64,000 bases of DNA from Corynespora cassiicola. Lineage: Eukaryota > Ascomycota > Dothideomycetes > Pleosporales > Corynesporascaceae. The notes beneath the pieces are model-generated. The model was not told the DNA's origin, did no database searches, and saw only the letters and a list, made by a program, of their open reading frames with translations. The stretch covers positions 124,001-188,000 of the forward strand of contig JAEUWY010000006.1 in assembly GCA_022059125.1 (NCBI GenBank), in the 5' to 3' direction. The position numbers were made by a program, and so were the translations under genes. This document shows, piece after piece, positions 10,735-22,295 of this stretch. Positions within the stretch are counted from its first letter, which is position 1. Every line of letters begins with the position of its first letter.

Positions 10735-12154
10735 TCAAATACGGGTGACTTCCTTTCCCCGCAGCTCCGGGCGCTCCACGTCCAATTCATCTCTCAACGC
10801 GGCATAGAGGGAGTCGCCCACGACGACTGACAAGCCAAGGCTCCATACTAAGGTGATGGCGTAGAAGAAGTTGGCATTGCCGGAGCCCGCATAAATCCAT
10901 AAGTGGTAGAACGCGGGGCCCAAGAAGGAAGCATACAATATGCTCGCTGATGCCAAGAAGGTGTACCTCATCACTGTCGAAGGTTAGTATTGTCCAACCC
11001 GCAATGGGGTACACTTACGAGGGAACAGATGTCGAAATAGTGGCACCAATGATAGATACAAGGACGCATCGGCGATGCTGGGGTATGGGGTGAATATGGC
11101 AAAGATGCCAGTCAAGGTGGCTGCCACAAATAATGGCTGTTTGCGCAGGCGAATGGTCAATCCGGGCATGTATGAGGCGACATGCAGCCAGAAAACCCCC
11201 AGGAAAAACTCCCTGAACGAATCAAACATTTCAGTGAAAAAGTACCACCACAGCCCTACATTGGGAGTCAGATCAGGGAGCAGCAATCTGACGCCATAGG
11301 TCGCAGCCAAAAAGTCCCAGGACCCGGTCAGAAGGGCGGAGATGAACAGCAAGGTGCCAATAGCCGCGGCGAACCCCAGAGTATGAATCGCCGTGAATGC
11401 GAGCGGATTAGGTGGTGATTTCACCCTCGAAGCCCTGGCGTCATAGAGTAAGACCAGAAGTGGCGGAAATAGTAGAATCGGATGCATAGCCAGGTAAGCT
11501 GCAAAAGACAGGGCCAGCACAAAGGTGATGCTCGCGCCTTGCGTGGCCTTGGCCATGGCCGTGAGGATGAAAAGGTTCGTCAGGGACGACGTAGACCGAG
11601 CCAGACAGGTGGCCAAGGTGAAGGGGTTGAACAGCAGGCCAGCTGCAACGGCAGCACTACTCCAGCGCAGCTCCTTTCTCGACGATGTGAACAACCGTGT
11701 CGATGCTGCCTTTCCACTCTCGGCAATCTGGGCCAACGCATTGGCGCTGAGTAGGTCGACTACAGTGAATAAGAGGTTCGTCGCAAAGGGAGAATAGGCG
11801 GAGTTTGGCAGGAGCGAAAAAAGCGGGAGGAGAAGGGGAGCCTATCGAGTATGAGCATTGCATTGACGGACGCAAGCGTGAGGTGTGGTGATGTACCTGA
11901 TGATAGACACCTCCGTCATAAGGAGAGACATTGTGGGTGTAGAGGAAAACACCCTCTTGCACTGTCACTGGTCAGCGCGAATTCCAACCAAACGTTGGCG
12001 CACAAGACGTACGCCGCTTGAAGCTCGTCACAGGCGTCGAGACCTCGACGCGGCCGGCGAGGCGGTTCGGTAATGACGGGAATGCAGTGAACAGGAGCAG
12101 TCGCACTGCGGCGGCAGCTCCAAGGAGCAGCGCCTTTTGCTGGTCAATGGCCAT
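10735..12154 (-). CDS. gab1: GPI transamidase subunit PIG-U / GAB1 (CDC91)
   Basis: The model is complement(join(10735..10973, 11019..11841, 11897..11961, 12013..12154)), 422 residues (human PIG-U 435, yeast Gab1 394). It is a multispanning ER membrane subunit of the GPI transamidase that attaches GPI anchors to proteins. Visible family segments are the N-terminal helix with RLLLFTAFPSL, the lumenal stretch EGVFLYTHNVSPYDGGVYHQ, the central PLLVLLYDAR and the loop NVGLWWYFFTEMFDSFREFF. The last exon encodes two more hydrophobic helices and the tail RGKEVTRI. All four exons join in phase. The 65-nt second exon would be missed by a simple ORF search. It is transcribed divergently from NOP7 with 260 bp between start codons. 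Confidence 0.95.
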
Positions 12155-12414
12155 GAGGGAGGGCAATCACAGGATCTCGACCATGACCTGACACTCAGTC
12201 TCGACGTGAGCTTGCCGTGGAGTTGGCGGGCATGGCGGTCATCGTGTCCCTGCGGCGGGACCCTGGAGCGCCAAGGCCGGAGACCGGAGAATCATTACGC
12301 CTATTTGTGCGGGCTGGCCCCAGCTCCGAACTTTTTTTCGTCCCGCGGCGGAGAGTCGAGATCTGCTGCTGCTGCTTTCGCCTTTTGCGCTCACCCGGAC
12401 AAGACTCTGCAAAG
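12155..12414. promoter_or_regulatory. Bidirectional promoter between PIG-U and NOP7
   Basis: Only 260 bp separate the two divergent start codons. The segment is GC-rich, with a GCTGCT run just upstream of NOP7 (12363-12377). No TATA box is apparent. Confidence 0.55.
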
Positions 12415-14485
12415 ATGGCGCGCATAAAGAAAAAGGGTAAGTCTTTTCGTCTCAATCGTTGTGCGCCGCACTAATCCACTCCCAGGAACCTCTGGCGCTG
12501 CCAAAAACTACATCACCCGCACCCGCGCCGTGAAGAAGCTGCAAATCTCGCTGCCAGACTTCCGCCGACTATGCATTTTCAAGGGAATCTACCCCCGCGA
12601 GCCGCGCAACAAGAAGAAGGTGTCCAAGGGCTCTACCGCCGCCACCACCTTCTACTACACCAAGGACATCCAGTATCTGCTCCATGAGCCGCTTCTGGCA
12701 AAGTTCCGCGAGCACAAGGCCGTTGCGAAGAAGATTGGTCGCGCTCTGGGCCGCGGCGAGTCTGGAGATGCCGCGCGCTTGGAGAAGAATCTTATGCCAA
12801 AGATCAAGCTCGACCACATCATCAAGGAGCGCTACCCAACTTTTGTCGACGCCCTCCGCGATCTCGACGATGCCCTGTCCATGCTGTTCCTGTTTGCCAG
12901 CCTGCCCTCGTCCGACCACATCCCGGCCAAGACCATTGCCCTTTGCCAGCGCCTCACCCACGAGTTTGAGCACTACGTAATTACCTCGCACTCGCTGAGA
13001 AAATCCTTCCTGTCCATCAAGGGCATCTACTACCAGGCGACAATCCAGGGCCAGGACATTCTTTGGTTGGTGCCATACCGCTTCGTGCAGAGGACTGGCG
13101 GTGACATTGACTTCCGCATCATGGGCACTTTTGTTGAATTCTACACTACCTTGCTTGGATTCGTCAACTACCGCCTGTACACCTCCCTGGGCCTGGTCTA
13201 CCCCCCCAAGTTCAACGCCAAGAGTGATGAGGAGGGTGGCGAGCTCGGCGCCTTCCAGCTCGAGGGCAAGGGAGTCGCCGCAAATGGCGACACTGTCATG
13301 ACCGACTCCAACGCCGAGACTTCTGCCGAGGCTCAGGCTGCGGCCGACCGCATTGCTGCGCTTCCTGAATCAGAAGAGGCCGACGAAGACTCCAAGGCTG
13401 TGGCCCAAGTCGACGACGAGGGTAACACGGAAGCGATTGATACGTTCGAAGCCACGGCCCAAGACGCCGACATTCTCCCCCAGCCGCAGGCAAGCAGCGA
13501 GGAAGCTGCTGCCCTGTTTGCACCCTTTACCTTTTATATCTCCCGCGAGACTCCACGTGCTCCGCTCGAGTTTATACTAAAGGCTTTTGGATGCAAGAGG
13601 GTTGGCTGGGATGGCATTCTGGGAGATGGCGCGTTCACGACCAACGAATCGGACCCGTTCATCACTCACCAGATTGTTGACCGGCCCGCTCTCTCCAACG
13701 GTGCCAATGCTCCCGATGTGCCCGAGACCGCAAACGGCGGTGCAGCTACTCCTACGGTGCGTTGGCCTCACTCTACCATGCCAGGCCGCACCTACATTCA
13801 GCCCCAGTGGGTCTGGGACTGCATCAACCAAGGGAAGCTGCTGCGTCCTGATCTCTATGCCCCCGGCGCCGAGTTGCCTCCCCATCTCAGCCCGTGGGTC
13901 AAGCCTAAGAAGGGCGAATACGACCCCAACCTTCCATTGGCCGCACAGCAGCCAGAGGGTGAAGCGGAGGCCTTTGAGGATGAAGATAGTGAAGAAGAGG
14001 AGCAAGTGGACGCCGACGAAGATGATGACATGGGCGCAATTGTCGATCGCGACAGCTCCGTTGAGGTCGGCGAGGGCATGGATGTCGCTGAGACAGACGA
14101 AGAGGACGAGAGCGACGATGATGACGCTTCTGCCGGAGAGGAATGGGATGGTGTCGATTCCGACGCCGAGTCGGACGTGTCCGACAGCGAGATTGCTCGC
14201 AGACGGCACCAGGCTGAGCTCGAGGCCGAGGCCACTGGCAAGAAGGTTGAGCCCGAGGTCCAGACCACCAAGTCGAAGAATGCCGCCATCCGCAAGAAGG
14301 CCGACAAGAAGCGCAAGGAGGAGGAGGAAGAGCGCGAAAGGCAGAAGATGATGCTGTCCAACAAGAAGCGCAAGCTGCTCAAGAGAATCGACTATGGTGC
14401 CAACAAGCGGGATGCTGAAGCCGAGACCCTCAGGAAGAAGAAGAGGAAGATCGAAAAGGCCAAGGCTGCAGCCAACGCTGTGTAA
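12415..14485 (+). CDS. nop7: Pescadillo homolog NOP7, 60S ribosome biogenesis
   Basis: The model is join(12415..12436, 12486..14485), 673 residues. The first exon encodes only MARIKKKG; the second continues [20 protein letters not shown], the conserved pescadillo N-terminus. NOP7 with ERB1 and YTM1 (PeBoW complex) drives 27S pre-rRNA processing in the nucleolus. Residues ~1-300 are the pescadillo domain ([42 protein letters not shown]). A BRCT domain covers about 352-472, ending with the WVWDCIN tryptophan motif. It is followed by a long Asp/Glu-rich stretch and a Lys/Arg-rich coiled C-terminus with nucleolar-targeting character. It is longer than yeast Nop7 (605) mainly in the acidic linkers. 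Confidence 0.97.
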
Positions 14486-15555
14486 CGTAATGCGCATCAA
14501 AAGTCATTCTGGCGGCGTTCAGGACGGGTGTTCATGGAGTAGGATGGCACAACAGAGGATCTTTGTCTATGTATATTCAATTGGCTCAGCCATCGAGAGT
14601 GCTTCCAGGGTTGCAATGGACCAATCACATGTGTCGTGCACGGGCCCCAGCGGGCGGTGTTCGTATCGAAGCATGGCAAAGGGCGGCCATCATCGTGTCA
14701 GACGAGCGCGAATGACTCAACCGTGTTCAGATGTGAAGTATTTATGAGCTCGTTGGGCTTTGCGAGCTTGGAAAGACAATTACCACCATCCCCAGTCTCG
14801 AATCTTCGTTGCCAGAATCACTTTCCCATCATGTGCTAGTCTACAAATTTTCTGCTTCGCACTAAGCCTGCACGATGCTCGTCTAAGATTCTCCGCCACA
14901 GACACCCAATTCTGCTCTCCGTCTTTCGCTATGGAGTGAGTGCGACATGCGCCCTGTCATCGGGGCTGTTTCTCCGTGAGCCTTCTCTCTGCATGCACGG
15001 AAGAGCGATATACTCACGCCCTTTAGCACCATGTCTTGACAGTTGAATTGGTTCCCGCGTCTCGGCGCCCAACCAACCACAGAATGCATAGTGCCGACCC
15101 ACAACCGGAAACGTCCCGTTGAGTAGATGCATTGTCAAACCACAATACAAAATTTGCAGGGCGGTTCTGCTTTAGCGTCTATACTTATATTACCCGTCTG
15201 GTACGTACCTGCGCCCATCCTTTCCTCTCTCTCCATATCAGCTAGGTGCTAAGTACACATCCTCAGAGCAGGCGTCGTGATTGTTCACGAATACACACGT
15301 GACTAGAGGAAAACAACATCTTGTGGTGACGTGAAGTGAAATCAGAGACTCAAGAGTTGGGACAAAGTCAGAGTGAGAGGCGTTTCGCTTGTGGTCACCC
15401 ATAAAGACTTTCGATACCAACCACCCTGCCGACTTCTTCAAAGTTGAGCATCGACTATCTTGCGCTGGCGGCCTATCCCTTTACAAAACTACTTTGGCTT
15501 TTTCGGATCTCGTTCTGTTGGATATATCATCCTTTTCGCAGTCAGACCTTCCATC
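14486..15555. other. Intergenic region, no gene seen
   Basis: Several frames of 60-115 codons exist on both strands, but none shows protein-like composition or splice-linked extension. It contains the NOP7 3' flank and the upstream region of the next gene. Confidence 0.55.
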
Positions 15556-16548
15556 ATGGTCCGCCAGCTGTTCTCCAGCCTCCCCCCGGAGCTCCGCAAC
15601 CACCTCTATTCGTACACCATCGACGCCTCCTCTCCAGCAAGCACCCTTCATCTCCCTCTGGGCAGCAAGACATATGTTTTGCCCCACTCGACCCTCACCA
15701 TCGCACCAGTACACCACGGAATCAACTCCCTGGTAGACCTCCGAAGGTACGACTTCCTCGAAGCAGAAGAGTACTACCAGTATCTCCTAACGGAGGGCAT
15801 CGAGCTCCGCATCGCCATCACCTTCACCGGCAACGTCAACTTCTTCATCCAATCCCACTGGGACAAGAAAGTCACCTCGCACCTGCACAACCTCACCAAG
15901 AAGCACCCCTGGCTCCGCAAGGTCCGCACCATCGACGCCCGCATCCTCTGGGCCCCCAAGGACCGCATCAGCATCCCCTCCAAGAAGCCCAGACCCAGCG
16001 CCGGCCGCATCGCAAGCGCCATGCTCGACGCCATCTCCCGCGCCATGCAGGATCCGCTCGTGGCGCGCAAAAAAGGGCGTCTAAGCGCGAAGATGCTGGT
16101 CAAGCCTGCGGTCGCGTTGGCGCACACCGTCAACGAGAAGGAGAAGGAGCAGTTTGCAGCGTTTTTCCATGTTGAGAGGGGCGTTGAGGTGCTAGGGCAG
16201 AGGCGCGAGTTGGGCATCGTGATGCCCAAGGTGCCTGATGCGACCCCCGCCATCGCTGCAGAGCGGTCTCGAGAGGACTACTTGCCGCGCCGCTTCGCGA
16301 AGATTGAGAATCGGTGCGAGGAGAAGAAGGAAATGCTGGATAGCCGCAAGGGCACTGTTGAGTGGACGGAACTTGCCGATGCAAAGACAGTCTATGCGGC
16401 TGAGTGGGAAGGTAGGGAGTCCAGGGTACTGGATCTCGGCCCTACCAAGGAGTTTCGATACGAAGCGTTTGTTGGCTTTGTGAGGCGATTTAGGGAGGAG
16501 ATGGGCTTGGAAAGTGAGGACGAGATGGATATTGATGAGCAAGTTTGA
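15556..16548 (+). CDS. F-box-like fungal protein of unknown function
   Basis: A single exon of 330 residues. The ATG at 15556 is chosen because the upstream in-frame extension has no ATG and the next residues give the family-typical start MVRQLFSSLPPELRNHLYSY. That LPPELRNxLY segment is the usual N-terminal motif of a large fungal group with a degenerate F-box. The middle part (FFIQSHWDKKVTSHLHNLTK and the following Arg/Lys-rich stretch) and the end (RFREEMGLESEDEMDIDEQV) show no known catalytic motif. A role as a substrate adaptor for SCF ubiquitin ligases is possible but not shown. No introns are needed. Confidence 0.75.
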   Translation: MVRQLFSSLPPELRNHLYSYTIDASSPASTLHLPLGSKTYVLPHSTLTIAPVHHGINSLVDLRRYDFLEAEEYYQYLLTEGIELRIAITFTGNVNFFIQSHWDKKVTSHLHNLTKKHPWLRKVRTIDARILWAPKDRISIPSKKPRPSAGRIASAMLDAISRAMQDPLVARKKGRLSAKMLVKPAVALAHTVNEKEKEQFAAFFHVERGVEVLGQRRELGIVMPKVPDATPAIAAERSREDYLPRRFAKIENRCEEKKEMLDSRKGTVEWTELADAKTVYAAEWEGRESRVLDLGPTKEFRYEAFVGFVRRFREEMGLESEDEMDIDEQV

Positions 16549-18295
16549 TGGTGGGATTCGAGTAGATGGCATATTAGCATCGGAGTTTCAGATTTTGGAG
16601 ATTCTTGCACGCAGGTTAGCGATGAGTCATGCATAGCTTGGTTGGATATGGATGGCATACATGAATGGATATGGGCATTTGGCATCGGGTTTTCAAACCC
16701 AGGCAACGGGAGCACGATGACGTATTAGTAGATTTTGGAGACTCCAAGATATTAAGCAGGCGGCATTTTCAGAAAAGTCTTTCGTGCCGGAGTCTCGTCT
16801 AATATATGTTTACACAATTACGTGCAGTAACCAGAAAAACAGTAGCGAAAGGAAGGCTTAACTGATGTCAGTCAACTGTCTCACATGGAATCATTCATCT
16901 ATGATATAGTTTGAAGATTAGAATCTCACCTAGATAGCTAGAGTTCATCTTACTTTGATATTCCGGGCAGTTTCCTTCTCTTGTTAAGCTACGTGGTGAA
17001 AATGACAGCATCAACAGACTTTTGCTGAATCTACAGCTTAATAGTCCTACACATATATCCAAACAATCATGCCACTTCACTATGAATCACTTTCTTCTAG
17101 CCAATGTTTTATTACAAGACGCTGCTATATGAAATAGAAGCACTACTCATACCTCTTTTCAACTCAAAGATCTCACATAGAGATTTAAACATTGCTTTAC
17201 CTCTAGTCTTGGCCACTCTCTGACTCTCACCATGTCACTGATAAGAGTTTATATCTAAGCCATTGCTACCTAGCATCGTATAAAGCGCTTCTATAAGGAC
17301 TGGTATACTTTCGCTGGTCCCCGAGGAAATGTTGGTAGCTTGACCGTAGAACACAGCCAGATACATGCGTCCACGAAAGACCGAGCGCCAGCTTTAGGAG
17401 GGCCCCTGGGGGACAAGGCGGTCTATGACCGTGGCTCCGACGGTACCTGCCGCCCGGAGCGCAGCCAGGCCGGAACATCAAGATCAAAGCATGACGATCC
17501 TCAGAAAAGGGCGCAACATGTGTTTGAAGAGCCCAAGAAAATCCACGTGGAGCCCTCAAATGCTTCACTACTGGCCTTGCCAGGGAGGCAGAGATGAGCG
17601 AGAGTGCTCGTCGATTGGAAGAGCTTTGTAGGCTGATACAGTGAAGGTGACTGCCCATGCTCGTGCCATGATAGAGAGACAGGACATGGAATGATCTTGC
17701 AAGGCAGTGGAGAGAAAATAAAGAGGATTTCACCTGGTATGTCCCGATCATCTTCCCGTGTTTGCCTCTGCAATCTCTTTGTCCCAACGAAGCGGCCTGT
17801 CGTCGCATTTTTTGATGCTCTGACCGAGCCTGTCGATGCTCTGAATTGCGCCGGTCGCCCAGGACCTGACAGCGAGGATGCGTGCATGAAGGGCAGATGG
17901 GGTGGAATGGCGGAGTAGATGGAGCGGAATGGTAAAGGACAGATGGAGTGGGGTGGTGCAGAATGCCACGACGATGGTGGATGCAAGAGGAAAGAGCGCC
18001 CGTCGTAGCAAGCAACCAGCCCCGGACCCTGCCCAAGACGAAGCCGAGGAAAGCGCGAGTCTGCCCAAGGAAGAAGAAGAGGAAGGAACCTCCATCGCGT
18101 CGATGCGGCACAGGCACAAGAGTAAACGGAGGACTAGTGTGCATCGTTCCTCTCAGCCAAGCATCAGATCACGTGTTTATCGGCCCCGTATCGCACTGGT
18201 ACAGGTCCATGGCCTGCCGAGAGGCTTGCTGTAGAGAGAGCATCGTTCGTGAAAGCAGCTAGAACAAAAGCACCCCGCGTGTCCATGGCAAGTGA
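16549..18295. other. Gene-poor region, AT-rich in its first half
   Basis: 16700-17280 is AT-rich with no coding frame. 17340-18240 is more GC-rich and carries overlapping frames on both strands. The longest (minus, 17266-18144) is rich in Arg, His, Ser and Cys and lacks domain features. A plus frame at 17990-18190 encodes a charged segment (EESASLPKEEEEEG, HKSKRR) that could belong to the orphan exon downstream, but no phase-consistent join was found. Confidence 0.45.
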
Positions 18296-18502
18296 AGGCC
18301 TTGGAGCCTAGTGTACCAGCCATCAGCCTATGCTTGCGCTGCTGCCTACATGCGCCCATGCCGCTCGATTAACACCAATGACGATGAGCTGAAGGAGTTG
18401 ATAAGGTCCAGCCACAACCTCTTCACTGACACCCAAATGAGAGATGCCATGATGCAGTTCCAGGAGAGCAAGGATGAGGACTCGGACGATGATGACGAGT
18501 AG
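18296..18502 (+). CDS. Orphan acidic C-terminal exon of an unrecognised protein
   Basis: The frame opens after a TGA at 18293 and ends at TAG 18502. The last ~44 codons look strongly protein-like: NDDELKELIRSSHNLFTD, then MRDAMMQFQESKDEDSDDDDE. An acidic terminus of this kind is common on real nuclear and cytoplasmic proteins. The start is not visible. AG acceptors at about 18310 and 18325 would let an upstream exon join, but I could not identify one. It may be the last exon of a gene in 17.3-18.3 kb or a leftover of a lost gene. Confidence 0.35.
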   Translation, partial: RPWSLVYQPSAYACAAAYMRPCRSINTNDDELKELIRSSHNLFTDTQMRDAMMQFQESKDEDSDDDDE

Positions 18503-20337
18503 CTCTGAGTATATCTTTTTCATGATTCATCTCATGCCGATTAGGCCATTTCGCCTCTACCATCAGCCCCCCTCCCTCCTTTCAGGATGCCGTGTCCTTG
18601 CATCAATGTACCTTTGTTTCCACCCTTTTCGTCATCTTCACCCTTCAAGCTCTTTTCAATCTAGATATGCGAGCCCTCCCGGAGCACGATTCAAACCTGT
18701 AACCGGCTTAGAGTCTCGATGGGCTTGGGTGGCTATGTCAATATAGTCATTGATGCAACATCTCATCATACGGCATGGTCGAGTGCGGTGAGGGAATAGG
18801 GACAGGGGGCGCGATAGGAGGGGTATGCAGTCCTCCAACTGGTTCAAATACCTAGCTTTCTTTACAGCCACTTGATGCTTTGTCGGCTTCATAATTGACT
18901 CTCCTGATTCGAGAAGATCGTATTACGCTAGGCTTCCGAGCTGGGGGGAGAATACATGACGTCGATTGCCCACCTCGGCTATTGGTGTACGAAAGCCTCT
19001 CTCTAGTTCTAAAAATACCAACCCGTGCATGGAACTTGCAACATCAACCCCGCCGTTGAACCACGTACCCTTCCAGAACAGCCACCTCAGTTGTCTGCGC
19101 CATCTGTCATCTTTCCAAAGGAATACAGTATTCGCGCAATGGTTTAGCCGTTCGTTTTTTGAGCCTTGCATGCCTACCATGGCATACCAGTACTGCACAA
19201 GCCAGATTGTTTCACTGCTAGTATATCGAAGTCTGGTCAGAAAGCAGAATATATTGTCCTGAATTCTGGGGGGATGTCTATGATGGAAGGTTTCGTGGAA
19301 ATACAGGGCACTTCTTCAGCCTCTACATACGTGTTGAGGCGTCAAGCGTTACCGTAGCTGCCCAGGATGACGATGGCTTGATTTACGTCAATATCATCCG
19401 TGGGGGGGTCAGATCAAGCACATCTGATGTGCAGGATTTCCCTAAAATCATCCCTCTTACATTCAAAACCCACCTTGTCGAAAACCGGACAGCGGAAGAA
19501 AAAGAACCGCGTAGATCAATGGAGCCGAAGATCGCAACCTCCAAGGTGGCTGAGCCTTGATCCCCTGCGCTGGATTGGGCAGCTAACGGCCCTATTGGTG
19601 TTTCTTCCCCAACTTCAAAACCAATCAATTGCATGGTCGGTTGGATCGTACCAGTGTATTTCCTCTAGGGTTTGGCCTGCGCCGCCCTCGTCCAGGCGCA
19701 TTGACAGACAGAGAACCCAATTCATCCGGCCTTCCTTCGAACCGTTGGAGCGACACTGTCTCGCAACCTGCGCAGGCCCGTCGCGCGACAAATGTGGAGA
19801 ACGTGGGGTAGTTTCATTTCAAATTGAGACGCAATGCCTCCGCCTTGGAACCAGGAATCATCGAGGTTGTGCCGGCCATGACTTTTCACGTCTGCCAGGC
19901 AGTCTGTGACTTGGGGACAACTCAGCCTCTTTGATGTCGTATGCCCATCGTTTCGTGGAACTTGGCCCAAAACTATGTATGGTCGATATTCCCTACATTT
20001 CTTGAGGCCCAGTGCCGAGTACCTTGACGACTGCAGGCTTGCGCGTCGGTCGTGGCTCCGCTAGGACCAATAGGCGCCGAAGCCTCCGAGTAGACTAGTG
20101 CCCAGAAGAGCTAGATGACGCCCACATGCGCACTAGCCTACATGAGGATCTTGACACGGGAAGTCTGTTGCCATCACGCGCAAGGAGCATTGCTCGGTCT
20201 TAAGGCGTGTATCCGCTCGTTGCCTTGGATCGAGGGATCTTCGCAGCTCAAAACCGTTTCTCCCATTCCATAGCTCCCACTCTGCAGCCCCCACGGTTCT
20301 CAGATCCTGTCACTCGTTTTGCTTCCTGCACATCACA
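18503..20337. other. Gene-poor region, no supported gene
   Basis: Frames of 60-170 codons occur on both strands, but none shows a conserved motif, a membrane pattern or consistent splice extension. The last 150 bp form the 5' leader of the membrane-protein gene. Confidence 0.5.
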
Positions 20338-21129
20338 ATGTCTAGTTCGACGGATCCTACTGTTCCACTTCCAACCCAGACGGATAACGATGATGACGAC
20401 GACGACAATGATGATGGCGTTCCCGACGTAACGTCAGCTACATCTGCACCTGCACAACCAAACCCAACCAACCCGAACGGAGCATCTTCGAATACACTAA
20501 GCACTGTTTACACTGGCTCAGCGACTACCCTCGCGAGCGGTCTGCCATCTGGCAACGGCACAGACAGCTCTGCCGGCAGCAGCGGTAGCAATGGCCTGAG
20601 TGCGGGAGCATCGGCAGGTATCGGTGTAGGCGTCGCCATCGCTGTCATGGCCATAGTCATAGGTGCTTGGATTCTTATGCGAAGGCGACGGAGGAGGTTG
20701 CAGCAGAGCGCCAAATCTATAGGCAACTCCAGCCACACCGGCGACACACCAGACGAGGAAGTTTCCAGAAGGCTTCATGGCGCGGGGGTCGAGGCATATG
20801 CGGCCCACGGCGTATCGGAGCTCGGCAGCGGTGACCACCACTTCAATGCCGATGAAAAGGCAAGGCACTACAGCGAGCTCGCAAGCCCGGTCGTCCCTCA
20901 GGAGATTTCGGGTGGTCGCGAGCTCCCCGCTGAGCTTCCTGGATCGGCTGTTTCTGTCAGAAAGATGGATGGGCCTGGAAATGGAAGTTTTAGTATCCCC
21001 AGAAAACCGCAATCCGCTGTATATGCCGATCAAAAGAGCGACAAACGGCTATTCGACGACGCCCCAATCGACGATAGGGACGGATCTGTCGAAATAGATC
21101 CACATGTCGTTGATAAAGAGAAGTCATAG
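20338..21129 (+). CDS. Single-pass membrane protein with Ser/Thr-rich ectodomain
   Basis: A single exon of 263 residues. Residues 1-90 are rich in Ser, Thr, Asn, Gly and Asp, with a poly-Asp stretch near residue 20 and several N-glycosylation-like sites. Residues ~93-116 form one hydrophobic helix (IGVGVAIAVMAIVIGAWILM), followed directly by a basic stop-transfer cluster RRRRRR. The cytoplasmic part is hydrophilic and ends DPHVVDKEKS. This layout matches fungal Wsc/Mid2-like surface sensors and related stalk proteins, but no N-terminal signal peptide or WSC cysteine domain is present. Either the protein inserts by its internal helix or an upstream exon is missing; a CTAG that could serve as acceptor lies just after the chosen ATG. 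Function unknown. Confidence 0.72.
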   Translation: MSSSTDPTVPLPTQTDNDDDDDDNDDGVPDVTSATSAPAQPNPTNPNGASSNTLSTVYTGSATTLASGLPSGNGTDSSAGSSGSNGLSAGASAGIGVGVAIAVMAIVIGAWILMRRRRRRLQQSAKSIGNSSHTGDTPDEEVSRRLHGAGVEAYAAHGVSELGSGDHHFNADEKARHYSELASPVVPQEISGGRELPAELPGSAVSVRKMDGPGNGSFSIPRKPQSAVYADQKSDKRLFDDAPIDDRDGSVEIDPHVVDKEKS

Positions 21130-22295
21130 TGGGCAACGAGGCAATATTTTCCGTGTATATTAGGGTTTGACTTGGGCGTAATGATGATGCGACACATGAT
21201 ACCAGGATGAATTTCCAACTCAGTACAGTACAATATAATATGGAGACTACATATTTCCATGCCACTGTCCCGTATACCCAGCATTGACTGTCAGCTATCA
21301 GTGATTGCTGCAAATGTAAGGTAGCCAATGGCTGGTCCACTAGTGTACGCTGAATTGCACATCAAGACAAAGGGGTGAGAGACTCGGAGGTAACGGAGGT
21401 ATTATTTAGAGTGTCCATGTTCTAAATCTTATTGAAAGCCATTAAATGTGTCAAGTTGAGAGTTCCACAGTTGTTGGCCTGCACAGCATTCGCAGTATGA
21501 AAGCACGTAAGAAAAAGGTGATCGAAAGGGTTAAAAGAGAAAATACTGAATTCCCATGGAAATTACCTTGGTTCCCAGCTTTCGTGTCTGCACAACTAAA
21601 CCTCTACCTGGTTGCAACTCGTGATTTATAGCTTCACGAAACAACCCGTAAACATTAGACCTCGTTATTCGTTCCGCTTGTTGTGGCATGGTTACAGCTG
21701 CTGAATGATAGTATCCTTCAAAATCGAACAGTTCTTGGACTCAATATCAACCCAATCGTTTCCCTCTTTTTCAAAATAGCTTACACTGATGATTTTCAAG
21801 TCCATAGCAACATGGAACCGTCAGTGCACGATGCTTCGATTAAAGAAGTCACTGTAGCAAAATGATGTAGGGCGATTGAACAATTGAAGATTGCACAATT
21901 TAAATTCAAGGTAACCCAATTTCCAGCAACCATCCCATGGAAGTCATTAAAATACTGCTACTAGGGAGTTTCAATGTTGTCAAATCGTCTTGATCCTTGA
22001 GAACAATGTAAACAACCAGAACCACATAAGAATGATAAAGCGACTACCTTACTCTCAGCAAGTAAAATTCTAAAAACGGGTTCAAATGAAGGCTGTAACA
22101 TTTTTGTGGGGATGGTAGCATTCGAATGGAGTTGTGACGATGATTGACAATCTCGATGAATACCAATTCACACCCCACTTTTGCCGTTCGCTTATCTTCT
22201 GCACCCTCTCTATCACCATTATCCCTCAGGATTTTGGTCAAGCATCACCGAAGCCAGTATATTGCTTCGATCAATAAATTCCTTCCTCGTCCACA
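21130..22295. other. AT-rich intergenic region
   Basis: It precedes the Zn2Cys6 regulator and holds only short frames. AT content is clearly higher than in the housekeeping parts of the window. Confidence 0.55.

Noticed and set aside
17266..18144. 292-codon minus-strand ORF
   Set aside because: Composition is Arg/His/Ser/Cys-heavy with poly-Leu/Phe from antisense of Lys/Glu codons, it has no domain, and it overlaps several equal frames on the other strand.
18686..18698. B-box-like sequence (minus strand GGTTTGAATC) suggesting a tRNA gene
   Set aside because: The flanking T-stem does not pair and no A-box, anticodon stem or acceptor stem could be built around it.
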